Source: Pantoea sp. At-9b (GTDB lineage: Bacteria; Pseudomonadota; Gammaproteobacteria; Enterobacterales; Enterobacteriaceae). From it: a stretch of 64,000 nt of DNA. Below are positions 42,696 through 50,655 of the stretch, one piece after another (the stretch's first letter is position 1; the number at the start of each line of letters is the position of its first letter). Below the pieces are notes generated by a model. That model worked only from the letters and a program-made list of their open reading frames with translations. It searched no databases and was not told where the DNA came from. The position numbers were made by a program, and so were the translations under genes. The stretch spans positions 52,878-116,877 of the forward strand of contig NC_014842.1 of assembly GCF_000175935.2 (NCBI RefSeq). The letters run 5' to 3'.

Positions 42696-43280
42696 ATGGA
42701 AATGGCATACAGGGAACCGGCTGAAGCCCGGGCAGTGATTCTGCGCATGATTGCGGAGAAGCCCGCACTTTCAGCAACCGAAATATCTGCAGCAACTGGC
42801 TATCCCTCCTTCCGGGTCCGCGCCATCCTCACCGGACTGTTCCGGGAAAAGAAAACGGAGAGAACCGGCTGTCTGAGGGGACAGGGCCGCTACTGTATTG
42901 CGGGGCAGAAGATGTCAATCATCCGCTCTTATCTGCGGACTGCTGAAATACTGACAGAACGGGGCAGACACGTAACAGCCCTGCATGTTCTGCTCTGGCT
43001 GCGCCGCTGTTTTCTTCTCACCGGTACAGAACAGTCCCGCTGTGAACAGTCACTTCAGGGCGTCCTGCGCTCGGCACTGCGCACTTTTTTCCACGACAGG
43101 AGAAAGAAAACGGCACGGCTCCGCGAATTTGCAGACCATTTTGATATGTCCACAAGGATAACCTGGCAGCTGCTGCTGCCACTTGCGGACGCCGGTGTAC
43201 TGGAACGGCGCGTGGGTGGTTTTGCTCTCTGCGAACAGTCTGCATTCACTGAACTGCGGAGGCATGCAGGGGCGTCATGA
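42696..43280 (+). CDS. Winged-helix-like plasmid protein of unknown function
   Basis: 194 residues, ATG at 42696 behind AAAAAGGAGAG. The N-terminal 55 residues look like a winged helix (ILRMIAEKPALSATEISAATGYPSFRVRAILTGLFREKK). A second HTH-like segment may lie at about 145-180 (REFADHFDMSTRITWQLLLPLADAGVLERR). It lies between the two replicons and may regulate one of them. Family not recognised. Confidence 0.6.
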   Translation: MEMAYREPAEARAVILRMIAEKPALSATEISAATGYPSFRVRAILTGLFREKKTERTGCLRGQGRYCIAGQKMSIIRSYLRTAEILTERGRHVTALHVLLWLRRCFLLTGTEQSRCEQSLQGVLRSALRTFFHDRRKKTARLREFADHFDMSTRITWQLLLPLADAGVLERRVGGFALCEQSAFTELRRHAGAS

Positions 43281-43548
43281 GCCGACAGGATCAGCGGAGT
43301 ATGAAGCGCGGCGGACGAAAACTGCAGAAATCCTGTGTAAGGAGGTGGCCAGAAAAGGTTAACGAGGCGCTTTTGCCACTTGTTATTTTGCCTCCGATCA
43401 CTGAGGCTCCGGGATGTCCGTATCAGTTCCTGTAACCGATTACGGGCACACACCAGATAAGCAGATCACCGCTATCTTTTGCAACGATCTCCACAGCTGA
43501 GTGGCCAAAAAAACCTCAAGTATCATCGTGCCATGAGACTACCACCCA
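43281..43548. other. Spacer between wHTH gene and iteron array; nothing evident
   Basis: About 270 bases with no ORF of quality and no clear repeat. GC falls toward the iterons. Confidence 0.4.
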
Positions 43549-43752
43549 GGCGTCCACTTTCATAATAAACCTATCGTCTGCCTAATAACGGTAGTCTGCT
43601 TTCATAAACGCAATACATAAAGCGGTTACATTCATAATAAAAACACCGTTCATGCTCTCTGCACAGGTAAAGTTTATGAAAGAACCCTACTCATCAGAGT
43701 GACACTTATGAAAGTAGCCGCCAAGCAAGTCATTTTATGAAAGTAACCGCTT
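43549..43752. repeat. RepFIB-like iterons downstream of the initiator gene, mixed orientation
   Basis: Six degenerate copies of a TTTATGAAAGTAACCGCC-type iteron. Three are inverted (43549-43565, 43589-43608, 43621-43637) and three direct (43671-43690, 43704-43722, 43733-43752). The last touches the stop of the initiator gene. In RepFIB replicons such flanking iterons bind RepA and set copy number and incompatibility. Confidence 0.8.
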
Positions 43753-44644
43753 AGTCGGCGTTAGAGAACGCTGAACGTTGTAGTTTTGGTGACCTACTAT
43801 TGATAACAAACATGATTTCACGCCCTTTCTTGTACTCGTTAAAGTCCAGATAACCAATTCTTACTAAATCCGCCAAGGCCCGGCGGATTATGACGTTTTG
43901 ATCTTTTATCTGCGATTCAAGAGCCAAACGCTCGCGAAACCTTCTCATCGAGATGTAGAGTGGGCCGGCAGGCATGCTCTCAAGATAAACGTAAAGGGAC
44001 TGAGCAGCCTCTTTCCGTGACAGTTCAGACAGTGCTTTTAACCCAAGTAATACCTTATGATCATACCGATACAACTCCCAAAGACTGCTGTCGCCTACGA
44101 TCTCTACCTGGTCTGTTTCATAATTAAGAACAGCTCTCTGAACGAGGTGGGTAACGAGAGACTTTTTTGCATTTTTTCCACGAAAAGATAGGGTTACGCT
44201 GGATAAGTTAAAAAGTGAATCGTGTAAACGTGCCCTGGCTCGTCCGTTGATATCAGTGGGTTTCAGGCCACACATGCGAGCAAATTCAGAGAAAGGTAAA
44301 GTGATCTTTTCAGTGCTGTAGCCATATTTTGAAAAAGCAGAAATTATGCCGACCCAAGTTTTGAAGTCAGTCGACATGCTGAGCTTAGCGCCTTGAATCT
44401 TGATGTCTGTGTACCCTTCTTGTCTTGCTACTTCTAAGCTGCATAGTTCTTCCGAGGCATCAATCAAAAAGTCGCGTTTACCTTTTTCCTTTGGTGCTAC
44501 CGGAGTGAATACGCTCAAACGCAGGAGAGCTACAGGCTGAACTGACTTATTACTTGTAGGTACCAGTTCATAACTTGTGTTTGATTCTTTTTTTACAATA
44601 GAAAAAGGACTGTCTATGTGTATGTTTTCCTGTTCTTTTTCCAT
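43751..44644 (-). CDS. repA: RepFIB-like replication initiator
   Basis: 297 residues. Blocks VQPVALLRLSVF, DASEELCSLEVARQEGY and DFKTWVGIISAFSKY correspond to those of RepFIB RepA, as does the two-winged-helix Rep_3-type layout with SLYVYLESMPAGPLYISMRRFRERL. It is shorter at the C-terminus than F RepFIB RepA (325). Five direct iterons lie just upstream on the promoter side and six downstream, the RepFIB arrangement. Low GC. This is a second replicon distinct from the one at 40848. Confidence 0.9.
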   Translation of the reverse strand: MEKEQENIHIDSPFSIVKKESNTSYELVPTSNKSVQPVALLRLSVFTPVAPKEKGKRDFLIDASEELCSLEVARQEGYTDIKIQGAKLSMSTDFKTWVGIISAFSKYGYSTEKITLPFSEFARMCGLKPTDINGRARARLHDSLFNLSSVTLSFRGKNAKKSLVTHLVQRAVLNYETDQVEIVGDSSLWELYRYDHKVLLGLKALSELSRKEAAQSLYVYLESMPAGPLYISMRRFRERLALESQIKDQNVIIRRALADLVRIGYLDFNEYKKGREIMFVINSRSPKLQRSAFSNAD

Positions 44645-44677
44645 TTATCCTTACCTAAAATGAATTCGACATGCGGT

Positions 44678-44781
44678 TTTATGAAAGTGACCACCTAATG
44701 TTTATGAAAGTAACCGCCTTGCTTATGAATGTAAACGCCTTTTTTATGAAAGTAACCGCTTTTTTTATGAAAGTGACCGCC
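44678..44781 (+). repeat. Five direct iterons upstream of the RepFIB-like initiator
   Basis: Copies of TTTATGAAAGTAACCGCC-type 18-mers start at 44678, 44701, 44722, 44743 and 44764; the last four are spaced exactly 21 bases (two helical turns). They occupy the initiator promoter region, so they serve both origin binding and autoregulation. Confidence 0.9.
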
Positions 44782-44900
44782 AATATCTGAGGTTTAATCA
44801 ATTAAAACAATATCTTAGAAACTCGGTGATCTTATTTGATCTTTAAGTGATCTATATATGAACTAAAAGAATTGATCTATTCAGTGGATATGTGAATAAG
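44782..44900. other. AT-rich segment with GATC cluster: probable DNA-unwinding part of the RepFIB-type origin
   Basis: Directly next to the iterons lies an AT-rich stretch with four GATC sites (44828, 44838, 44849, 44874) in about 50 bases. Dam sites beside iterons are typical of origins regulated by SeqA/Dam. No gene. Confidence 0.6.
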
Positions 44901-45008
44901 TGTCTAACGCGGCTTCAGCTTGTTCACCGGGAATCGCATACACAAAGAATCCGCGTATGCAGTTCCCGTTATCTGTAAAAGCTGTTTGTAACTGTCTGTT
45001 CTGTTCAT

Positions 45009-45212
45009 TCAGCTCACTAATTTCCAGACGTGCGCTGGAACGCGGTCGAACAACTTTCCAACCGTCAATTCAGCCTTGCGGTGATCGTAAGCTGAGGTGA
45101 AAGCAAATTCTTCTTTCGGATCACCTTCGTACTTCAGGTGTTCGTAGACGGTTTCCAGGGTATCTATTGAACGACAGCGCCTGAACCTCATCAACCAGTC
45201 TGTTTTTGTCAT
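45009..45212 (-). CDS. hha: Hha-family nucleoid-associated regulator
   Basis: 67 residues. TKTDWLMRFRRCRSIDTLETVYE, YDHRKAELTVGKLFDRVP and HVWKLV align with Hha/YmoA almost throughout. Hha binds H-NS and silences horizontally acquired and low-GC genes; plasmid copies moderate the cost of the plasmid. The start at 45212 has GGGAAAAG upstream on the minus strand and lies inside the 3' end of the next listed gene, a 92-base out-of-frame overlap. Confidence 0.92.
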   Translation of the reverse strand: MTKTDWLMRFRRCRSIDTLETVYEHLKYEGDPKEEFAFTSAYDHRKAELTVGKLFDRVPAHVWKLVS

Positions 45213-45819
45213 ACTTTTCCCTGAAATAGTGGAAGCATATCGCTTCAGTTAAATTCAGAACTGAATGGCGTTTACTGAGAGACACTCCTGTGTTTTTAAA
45301 TATAGCCCTGAACGTGGAAACACAAGAATGAATATATGTCTTAAACGATTTTAACCGGGTAACTACAATACAAACAATTCTCCGGTTTTCAGTCTCGTGC
45401 GTCACATCCTCACAGACGATCTTCCTGAGTTCGGATACCGTAACGGGACCGGTTGTTGCTGGCTCAGCAATCCGCTCCAGGTTTACGACCCTTTCTGAGG
45501 GGAATTCTGGTTCACACTCCCTGTTCTGCTCAGCCATCATCCTGGCATACTCATCGTAATAATTTTCTGCTTTCAGTCGGACACGGCTGAAAGATCGTGA
45601 AAAACGCTGCTGGTAACCACATCGCTTTTCACGGGAGGCCTGTATCAGCGTCTGCTGCACCCACAACCAGAACGCGCGTCCGGTGTGTGATGGCACGCTG
45701 TAACCGGCCTTTTTCATTATCTTACGCGCGATATTTTCCGGCCATTCGCGGATTAACGCAAATGCGCTTTTAATATCCCCGCGGGATGTCATCGTATTCA
45801 GTTCGTGAAATGAATTCAT
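45121..45819 (-). CDS. Hypothetical protein, 232 aa, overlapping hha
   Basis: A polar, Arg-rich protein with no signal or membrane segment. The frame is continuous and plausible up to the point where hha starts inside it. The C-terminal 30 residues are in the overlap and may be run-on. It is co-oriented with hha and probably co-transcribed. No family recognised. Confidence 0.55.
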   Translation of the reverse strand: MNSFHELNTMTSRGDIKSAFALIREWPENIARKIMKKAGYSVPSHTGRAFWLWVQQTLIQASREKRCGYQQRFSRSFSRVRLKAENYYDEYARMMAEQNRECEPEFPSERVVNLERIAEPATTGPVTVSELRKIVCEDVTHETENRRIVCIVVTRLKSFKTYIHSCVSTFRAIFKNTGVSLSKRHSVLNLTEAICFHYFREKYDKNRLVDEVQALSFNRYPGNRLRTPEVRR

Positions 45820-45981
45820 ATTTTTTCCTCCGCTGTTATTTTTATTATCGGAAATCAGAAAGGAAGATTTAGTAAAATTATTAAGTGATTTATGGAATAG
45901 TTACCTCTGACTGAATAACAGTCGGTGTATTGAAGGGGATTATTGTGTAATATTAAAATCATGATATTTACTGAGTGGTTC

Positions 45982-46506
45982 ATGATGAAAAAATATATAT
46001 TCGCATTTATTTTACTGCTGCTGAATCAGCCCGGCGTTTATGCAGAGGTCAGTATCTCGGCCGGGTTTTCTCCCGGCGGGACGGCACAGGCACGGGTACT
46101 GCAGACCATCAACAGCGCACAGCTGACCGCTGATATTGCGGCGTATGAATTCACCAGCTGGCCCGTGGCCGATGCGCTCGCGGCTGCGGCGTACCGGGGC
46201 GTGGCCGTGCGGCTGGTCGCCGACGCCGGGGCAAACCGCCAGGCCTGGCTGCCCGCGCATCAGCTCGCCTGTGCCGGCATTCCGGTGCGGCTCAGCAGCC
46301 GCTACCGCATTATGCACAACAAATTTATCGTCACCGGCAATAACCTGGTTGAAACCGGCTCTTTTAATTTCACCGCGGCGGCCGCGAACAGGAATGCGGA
46401 AAATGTGGTGGTGATAAACGGTGACCGCGCGGTTACTGACGAATATCAGACTGAATTTAACCGGCTGTGGGATGAGTCAGTGCCGCTTCCCTGCGACAGA
46501 AAATAA
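45982..46506 (+). CDS. Phospholipase D-type nuclease with altered HKD motif (Nuc-like)
   Basis: 174 residues from the ATG at 45982 (45985 equally possible). Signal peptide of about 21 residues ending VYA, then a single PLD domain. The motif reads H112-N-K114-FIVTG where HxKxxxxD is expected: the aspartate is replaced by Gly119. The following ETGSFNFT segment is intact. PLD nucleases such as pKM101 Nuc degrade DNA in the periplasm as dimers using His and Lys; loss of the Asp may weaken but not abolish activity. Position after hha matches IncFII plasmids. Confidence 0.8.
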   Translation: MMKKYIFAFILLLLNQPGVYAEVSISAGFSPGGTAQARVLQTINSAQLTADIAAYEFTSWPVADALAAAAYRGVAVRLVADAGANRQAWLPAHQLACAGIPVRLSSRYRIMHNKFIVTGNNLVETGSFNFTAAAANRNAENVVVINGDRAVTDEYQTEFNRLWDESVPLPCDRK

Positions 46507-46555
46507 CGGACTGCGTCAGGCAAGGATAACCGCATTCCGTGACAGGAGAAATGTT

Positions 46556-47875
46556 ATGGGTAAAAAGACAGTATACACCGTAAGATTTTCTGGCCTCCGG
46601 GGCGTGTCGGAAGCCGGCGGGGATTTTCAGCGGGATCGCGTGGCCGACTGGCAGCGCTGGCTGAGGCATGCGCGGGATAATAAACTTACCACCGTTGTGA
46701 CCTGCCAGTGCCTGCCGCCGGAAGGTGAAGAGGTGAAACGGCGTCTGAAAGTACACCTGTCGCAGAGCTCGGACCAGTGCTGGCTTTCCTCTTACGCTTT
46801 TACGGGGCATGACCACGCGCCGGATTGTCGCTTTTACTCCGTCTGGCCCGACGAGCGGCAGGCGGCAATATACACCACGGACGTTGTGAAGGCGGACGCG
46901 GAGGGCGCATTCGTTATCCGCCTGCCCACCGGGCTGCAGAAGAAAGACGCCGGGGAGGAAAAAGCAGCGGTACCGCCTGCAGACGGGGAGAGAAAGACGC
47001 GCCGCCGCCAGCCCTCAATGCAGCTTCTGGGGCTGCTGCATTTTCTCTGGGAGCAGTCGGGCATTAACCTGTGGCAGCCGGCGTTTGACCGCAGCCGGAT
47101 AAAGCGTAACGCCGGATGGGTCAGCGCGCGGTTGAACACCACAGCGGAGAACATCCGGGTGGGGCGGGTACCGCTGCCGGAAAGCCTGCTGCTGATGGCG
47201 CGCAAAGGGACACCGCAGGCCGATGAAAACCGTGCTGCGGTCCGGAGAGCAAAAGAAGCATCCCGCCGGCTCATTTTCGTCTCGTTGCTGGCCGGCTGGA
47301 GTGAGCAGGCAGAAGAACGGCTGCTCGGCACCCTGCCGCTGGGGCACTTTGCCGGATTTCCGGTACTGACGCTGCCGGAAGATGTGCGCGGGCGGCTGCT
47401 GAGGAGCTTTTCGCGCGAACTCGGGCACTGGCGCCGGGGCATGAAAGTGGTGGTGATCGCTCAGGGCGACCCGCCGGTGATGACCTTTCCGCCGTCAAAC
47501 GGGCTTACGTGGCCTGCTGACGGCTGCACGCTCACGGACGTTGCGCTGATGACCGTCAGCCCGCGCTTTATCCCGCTGGACTCGGTGTATGAGGGGCTGG
47601 TTGAAGAAAATCTGTGGCAGGGAAAACGTGCTTTCATTAAACCACTGCGCTATGACGGGGAAGAGGACGTGTTTCCTGACTTCGTCCTTACGGACGTGCA
47701 GGGCACTGACGCCCTGCCGCTGGAGGTGTTCGGGATGAATACGCCGGACTATCTGGCGCGTAAGCAGAAGAAAATCGCGCATTACGACCGGGAATACGGC
47801 GCCGGACGGTGGTGGCAGTGGGATGCGTCTTCTGATCCGGAGGGTGATGCAATGCCGGCCTTTCCTGCTCCTTAA
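46556..47875 (+). CDS. DUF1173 family protein
   Basis: 439 residues from the ATG at 46556 with AGGAG upstream. An N-terminal Cys/His block (TCQCLPPEGEEV, then GHDHAPDCRFYSVW, about residues 47-98) could bind metal. The C-terminal PLEVFGMNTPDYLARKQKKIAHYDREYG block is typical of DUF1173. The family occurs on many plasmids and ICEs; its role is unknown. The closing part resembles a nuclease-like fold only in a general way, so no activity is assigned. Confidence 0.8.
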   Translation: MGKKTVYTVRFSGLRGVSEAGGDFQRDRVADWQRWLRHARDNKLTTVVTCQCLPPEGEEVKRRLKVHLSQSSDQCWLSSYAFTGHDHAPDCRFYSVWPDERQAAIYTTDVVKADAEGAFVIRLPTGLQKKDAGEEKAAVPPADGERKTRRRQPSMQLLGLLHFLWEQSGINLWQPAFDRSRIKRNAGWVSARLNTTAENIRVGRVPLPESLLLMARKGTPQADENRAAVRRAKEASRRLIFVSLLAGWSEQAEERLLGTLPLGHFAGFPVLTLPEDVRGRLLRSFSRELGHWRRGMKVVVIAQGDPPVMTFPPSNGLTWPADGCTLTDVALMTVSPRFIPLDSVYEGLVEENLWQGKRAFIKPLRYDGEEDVFPDFVLTDVQGTDALPLEVFGMNTPDYLARKQKKIAHYDREYGAGRWWQWDASSDPEGDAMPAFPAP

Positions 47876-47984
47876 CGGAGTGGCCGGTGCCGGGGTATGG
47901 TAAAATACAGGCTGATTTCAGCGTCGGGAAGCCTGTGTTTTTCACTGCACCCCTTCCCGGACACCGTACAGGACACACCTCCGC

Positions 47985-48215
47985 GTGAACAGACATGACA
48001 TCACCTCCGGCCTTTTCCGCAGCGCCGGCTTCGATCCGACTTCCGGCATCCTCGAGCTGGAGTACCGCAACGGCGCCTGTCGCCGCTGGCTGGCGGTGCC
48101 GGCCCGGCTTTATCAGGGCTTCTGCGCCGCAGAGGACCCGGATGCTTTTTTTCGCCGCCACATTGATGGTCATTTTTTCTCCCTGCACGGAGAAAGCGGG
48201 CCGCTGCGCCGCTGA
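47985..48215 (+). CDS. KTSC-domain protein
   Basis: 76 residues from a GTG at 47985. The pattern I-x-S-x-x-F-x-x-x-G-F-D-x-x-S-x-x-L-x-x-x-Y-x-N-G and a later VP...Y...F...H...IDGHF fit the KTSC domain found in small single-domain proteins and fused to Lys-tRNA synthetase-like or toxin contexts. The next gene starts 12 bases downstream with a perfect AAGGAGG site, so the two form an operon, now split by a transposon. Confidence 0.7.
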   Translation: MNRHDITSGLFRSAGFDPTSGILELEYRNGACRRWLAVPARLYQGFCAAEDPDAFFRRHIDGHFFSLHGESGPLRR

Positions 48216-48364
48216 AGGAGGCTGAACGTGGAAAATAAGTAAGCGTCTTATTTAGACCGTCTGTGCAGTTGGCTCCGATTCCTGGAGAATAGTGTCCACA
48301 TTCTTTCAATTGTCATTGTCGAAGCTGACTTGCATGAGATTCATATCAGACTCCTCATACTTAA

Positions 48365-48736
48365 TTAATCATCATCTTTTTCCAGATCGTATCTGATCCT
48401 TGCGGCATCAAGTTCAGGGAAATTTATCTCGGCCCAGCGATCAAGAGCTTTAAGTGTGCTGACGAGTGAGTCTGCCACTCCTGTCAGACTGTATTCTACG
48501 CAGGCAGGTTTTTCTTCGTGGTCAAATCTGGACACCAGGCCATGTCGTTCAAGTTGCCGCAGAGTCTGGGTAAGAACCTTTTGTGAAATTCCCTCGATTT
48601 TTCTCATCAGTTCGCCATTGCGCATGGGATCTTCAGCGAGAGCAGGAAGGATAAGCATTACCCATTTTCCTGATATAAGCGCAAGGGCATCACGTGCTGA
48701 ACATTTAGCAGAGTAAACGCTTCCTGGGTATGGCAT
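48365..48736 (-). CDS. HxlR-type transcriptional regulator (passenger)
   Basis: 123 residues with an HxlR/MarR-like winged helix: ALALISGKWVMLILPAL, then GISQKVLTQTLRQLERHGLVSR, the recognition helix. One Cys near the N-terminus (KCSARD) is common in redox-sensing HxlR members. It is divergent from the quinone reductase next door, separated by 84 bases, the usual regulator-target layout. Confidence 0.85.
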   Translation of the reverse strand: MPYPGSVYSAKCSARDALALISGKWVMLILPALAEDPMRNGELMRKIEGISQKVLTQTLRQLERHGLVSRFDHEEKPACVEYSLTGVADSLVSTLKALDRWAEINFPELDAARIRYDLEKDDD

Positions 48737-48819
48737 GAGTAGTTACCTCAAAGTGCGTAATTGATTGCATAACCAAAAGAAAACACTATGACAGTTAAAA
48801 GTCACCAGGGAGGTCCAAT
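48737..48819. promoter_or_regulatory. Divergent promoter region of hxlR-type regulator and quinone reductase
   Basis: An 83-bp AT-rich spacer between two divergent starts, holding both promoters and presumably the regulator operator. GGAGG at 48809-48813 is the ribosome-binding site of the reductase gene. Confidence 0.5.
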
Positions 48820-49599
48820 ATGAATGTACTGATTATCACCGCTCACCCTGAGGCGGATTCGTTTAACTCATATCTGGCTGCCAAAGCCGCACGAGTATTT
48901 GAAAAGCAAGGCTCAGTGGTTAACTCAGTCAATTTATACAGTGAAAACTTCGAACCTGTTGAGGGTAAAATCTTTTACCCGGACAGACAGGATTCAGTGA
49001 GGTTTGATGCCCTGAGGGAACAGCGCCACCACTGGGAAAAGAAAATTCTGCCCGATGATGTTTCGAGACACATTCAGTTATTGATCAACTCTGACCTGTT
49101 GCTTCTGCATTTTCCTTTCTGGTGGTTTGGCATGCCCGCCATCCTGAAAGGATGGATGGATCGGGTGTTTGTTTATGGTGGGATCTATGACAGCAGGCAA
49201 CGACATGAGAATGGCGTGATGAAAGGTAAGCGTGCGTTACTCTCCGTTACTGCCGGTGCGCCTGAAAATGCCTGTGGCTATAATGGACGTCATGGCGACA
49301 TGCGATTGATGTTATGGTCACCCATACATGCGCTTCATTATATAGGTTACAGCATGCTGGAACCTTATCTTATACATGGGGTGCGTGGCGGCCTCGATGG
49401 AATAGCAAAAAAAGAGCAGCAGAAGTTACTTGATGAAAAAGTGGAAGACTTTGAAAACAGACTAACCAATATACATGAATGGCCCATCATCCCCTTCAAT
49501 AGAGAAGATGATTTCAACGAAGACAAAACATTGAAGCCTGAAGCTCCGGAATACAGTCCGTTTGTGAGACATGATCCAGATGGCTGGAAAAAATCTTAA
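48820..49599 (+). CDS. Flavodoxin-fold NAD(P)H:quinone oxidoreductase (passenger)
   Basis: 259 residues. The N-terminal MNVLIITAHPEADSFN strand-loop binds FMN/FAD in this family, followed by LLLHFPFWWFGMPAILKGWMDRVF and VTAGAP near 145, the PF02525 signature. It should reduce quinones or related electrophiles by two electrons, protecting against oxidative or plant-phenolic stress. Probably controlled by the adjacent HxlR regulator. Codon use and GC are lower than in the plasmid backbone. Confidence 0.85.
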   Translation: MNVLIITAHPEADSFNSYLAAKAARVFEKQGSVVNSVNLYSENFEPVEGKIFYPDRQDSVRFDALREQRHHWEKKILPDDVSRHIQLLINSDLLLLHFPFWWFGMPAILKGWMDRVFVYGGIYDSRQRHENGVMKGKRALLSVTAGAPENACGYNGRHGDMRLMLWSPIHALHYIGYSMLEPYLIHGVRGGLDGIAKKEQQKLLDEKVEDFENRLTNIHEWPIIPFNREDDFNEDKTLKPEAPEYSPFVRHDPDGWKKS

Positions 49600-49692
49600 T
49601 TTCAGGCTCATGCAGGCTTCAATGACTTTCAAACAGAGTTAATATGCAAGTCTCATAAAAACCGTGTCGACAACCAAACAGCATGACTATGC

Positions 49693-50598
49693 TTAATTCC
49701 GTGTTGGAGTTGATGCTGGACTGAGAAGGCTTTGATACATGAACTCCATAGCCGAATTTTGTACATGTAACAGATAATCTTTGGCTTCTTTTACATGACA
49801 GCGTTTGTCCAGCATTGCTTCAGATGAAACCTCCTGGCCACGAGTTACAGGGGGGCAGGGTATAAACACAGTGTCGGCGTCGCAGGTCGAAAGTAATTGC
49901 CTGTCAACCTGATACCTCTCCAGTTTACTTCTAAGCTCAGTGGTAACACGGGCTGGCCAGCAGTCAGTAATGATCACGTCAGCACTTTCTATGACATATT
50001 TATCATGAGTAGTATGGAAGTTTTTAATTCTGCCACCATGAGCAATCAGTAACTCTGGGGGCGCTATCTGAGTAACCGTTATAGGCAATACAGATGCAGC
50101 TTCGATCCATGAGCGTAATATGTTTGCATCAGGCCCGAGAACGACAATGTGGATATTGTTCCACCCTCCCTTTAAACGTCTTATGTATGTCAAATCTCCC
50201 AGAATCTCACAGGGATGATTACTGTGAGTTCGCAGGTTTATGACTGACATTTTGGTTGCTGCAGAAAATTGTTCAAGCTTATCAAGAGAAGGTGTCCGTA
50301 TGGCAATAATGTCAAACCAGTTTTCAAGGAAGGACGCCAGGTCCTCCACAGACTCACTACCTTCAAGTCTGGCATTCAGGTGGGTGACATTTGCACCCAT
50401 GGCGGCACCTCCAAGACTAATTGCTGCCGGATTGCGCCAGCCCGGCAACTCCTCAATTAATCCCACTCTTGCATGGCAAAGCGTTTCAGGCATTTGTCGA
50501 CTCTGCCAGCAAGAAGACAGTTCGATAGCTCTTATGGATACTTTTTCTATGGTATCTGGATCCATCGTATCGATCCTTATCAGACTGGCTGGATTCAT
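49693..50598 (-). CDS. Carbamoyltransferase-like protein with divergent phosphate-binding motif (passenger)
   Basis: 301 residues from the ATG at 50598, preferred over 50628 because AAGGACAAGAG lies just upstream on the minus strand. The late motifs of ornithine/aspartate transcarbamylases are present: NHPCE (127-131), LGP (154), TDCW (211) and CPPVTRGQEV (248-257). The carbamoyl-phosphate STRTR motif is replaced by LPGWRNP (51-57). Catalysis of the usual reaction is therefore doubtful. It could be a specialised transcarbamylase or a substrate-binding relative. Lower GC than neighbours. A TATAAT-like -10 lies upstream. Confidence 0.7.
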   Translation of the reverse strand: MNPASLIRIDTMDPDTIEKVSIRAIELSSCWQSRQMPETLCHARVGLIEELPGWRNPAAISLGGAAMGANVTHLNARLEGSESVEDLASFLENWFDIIAIRTPSLDKLEQFSAATKMSVINLRTHSNHPCEILGDLTYIRRLKGGWNNIHIVVLGPDANILRSWIEAASVLPITVTQIAPPELLIAHGGRIKNFHTTHDKYVIESADVIITDCWPARVTTELRSKLERYQVDRQLLSTCDADTVFIPCPPVTRGQEVSSEAMLDKRCHVKEAKDYLLHVQNSAMEFMYQSLLSPASTPTRN

Positions 50599-50655
50599 CT
50601 CTTGTCCTTTTCTGTTAAGAGCAAACATTATATATCTTAACCGCGAGCCGTTTTC

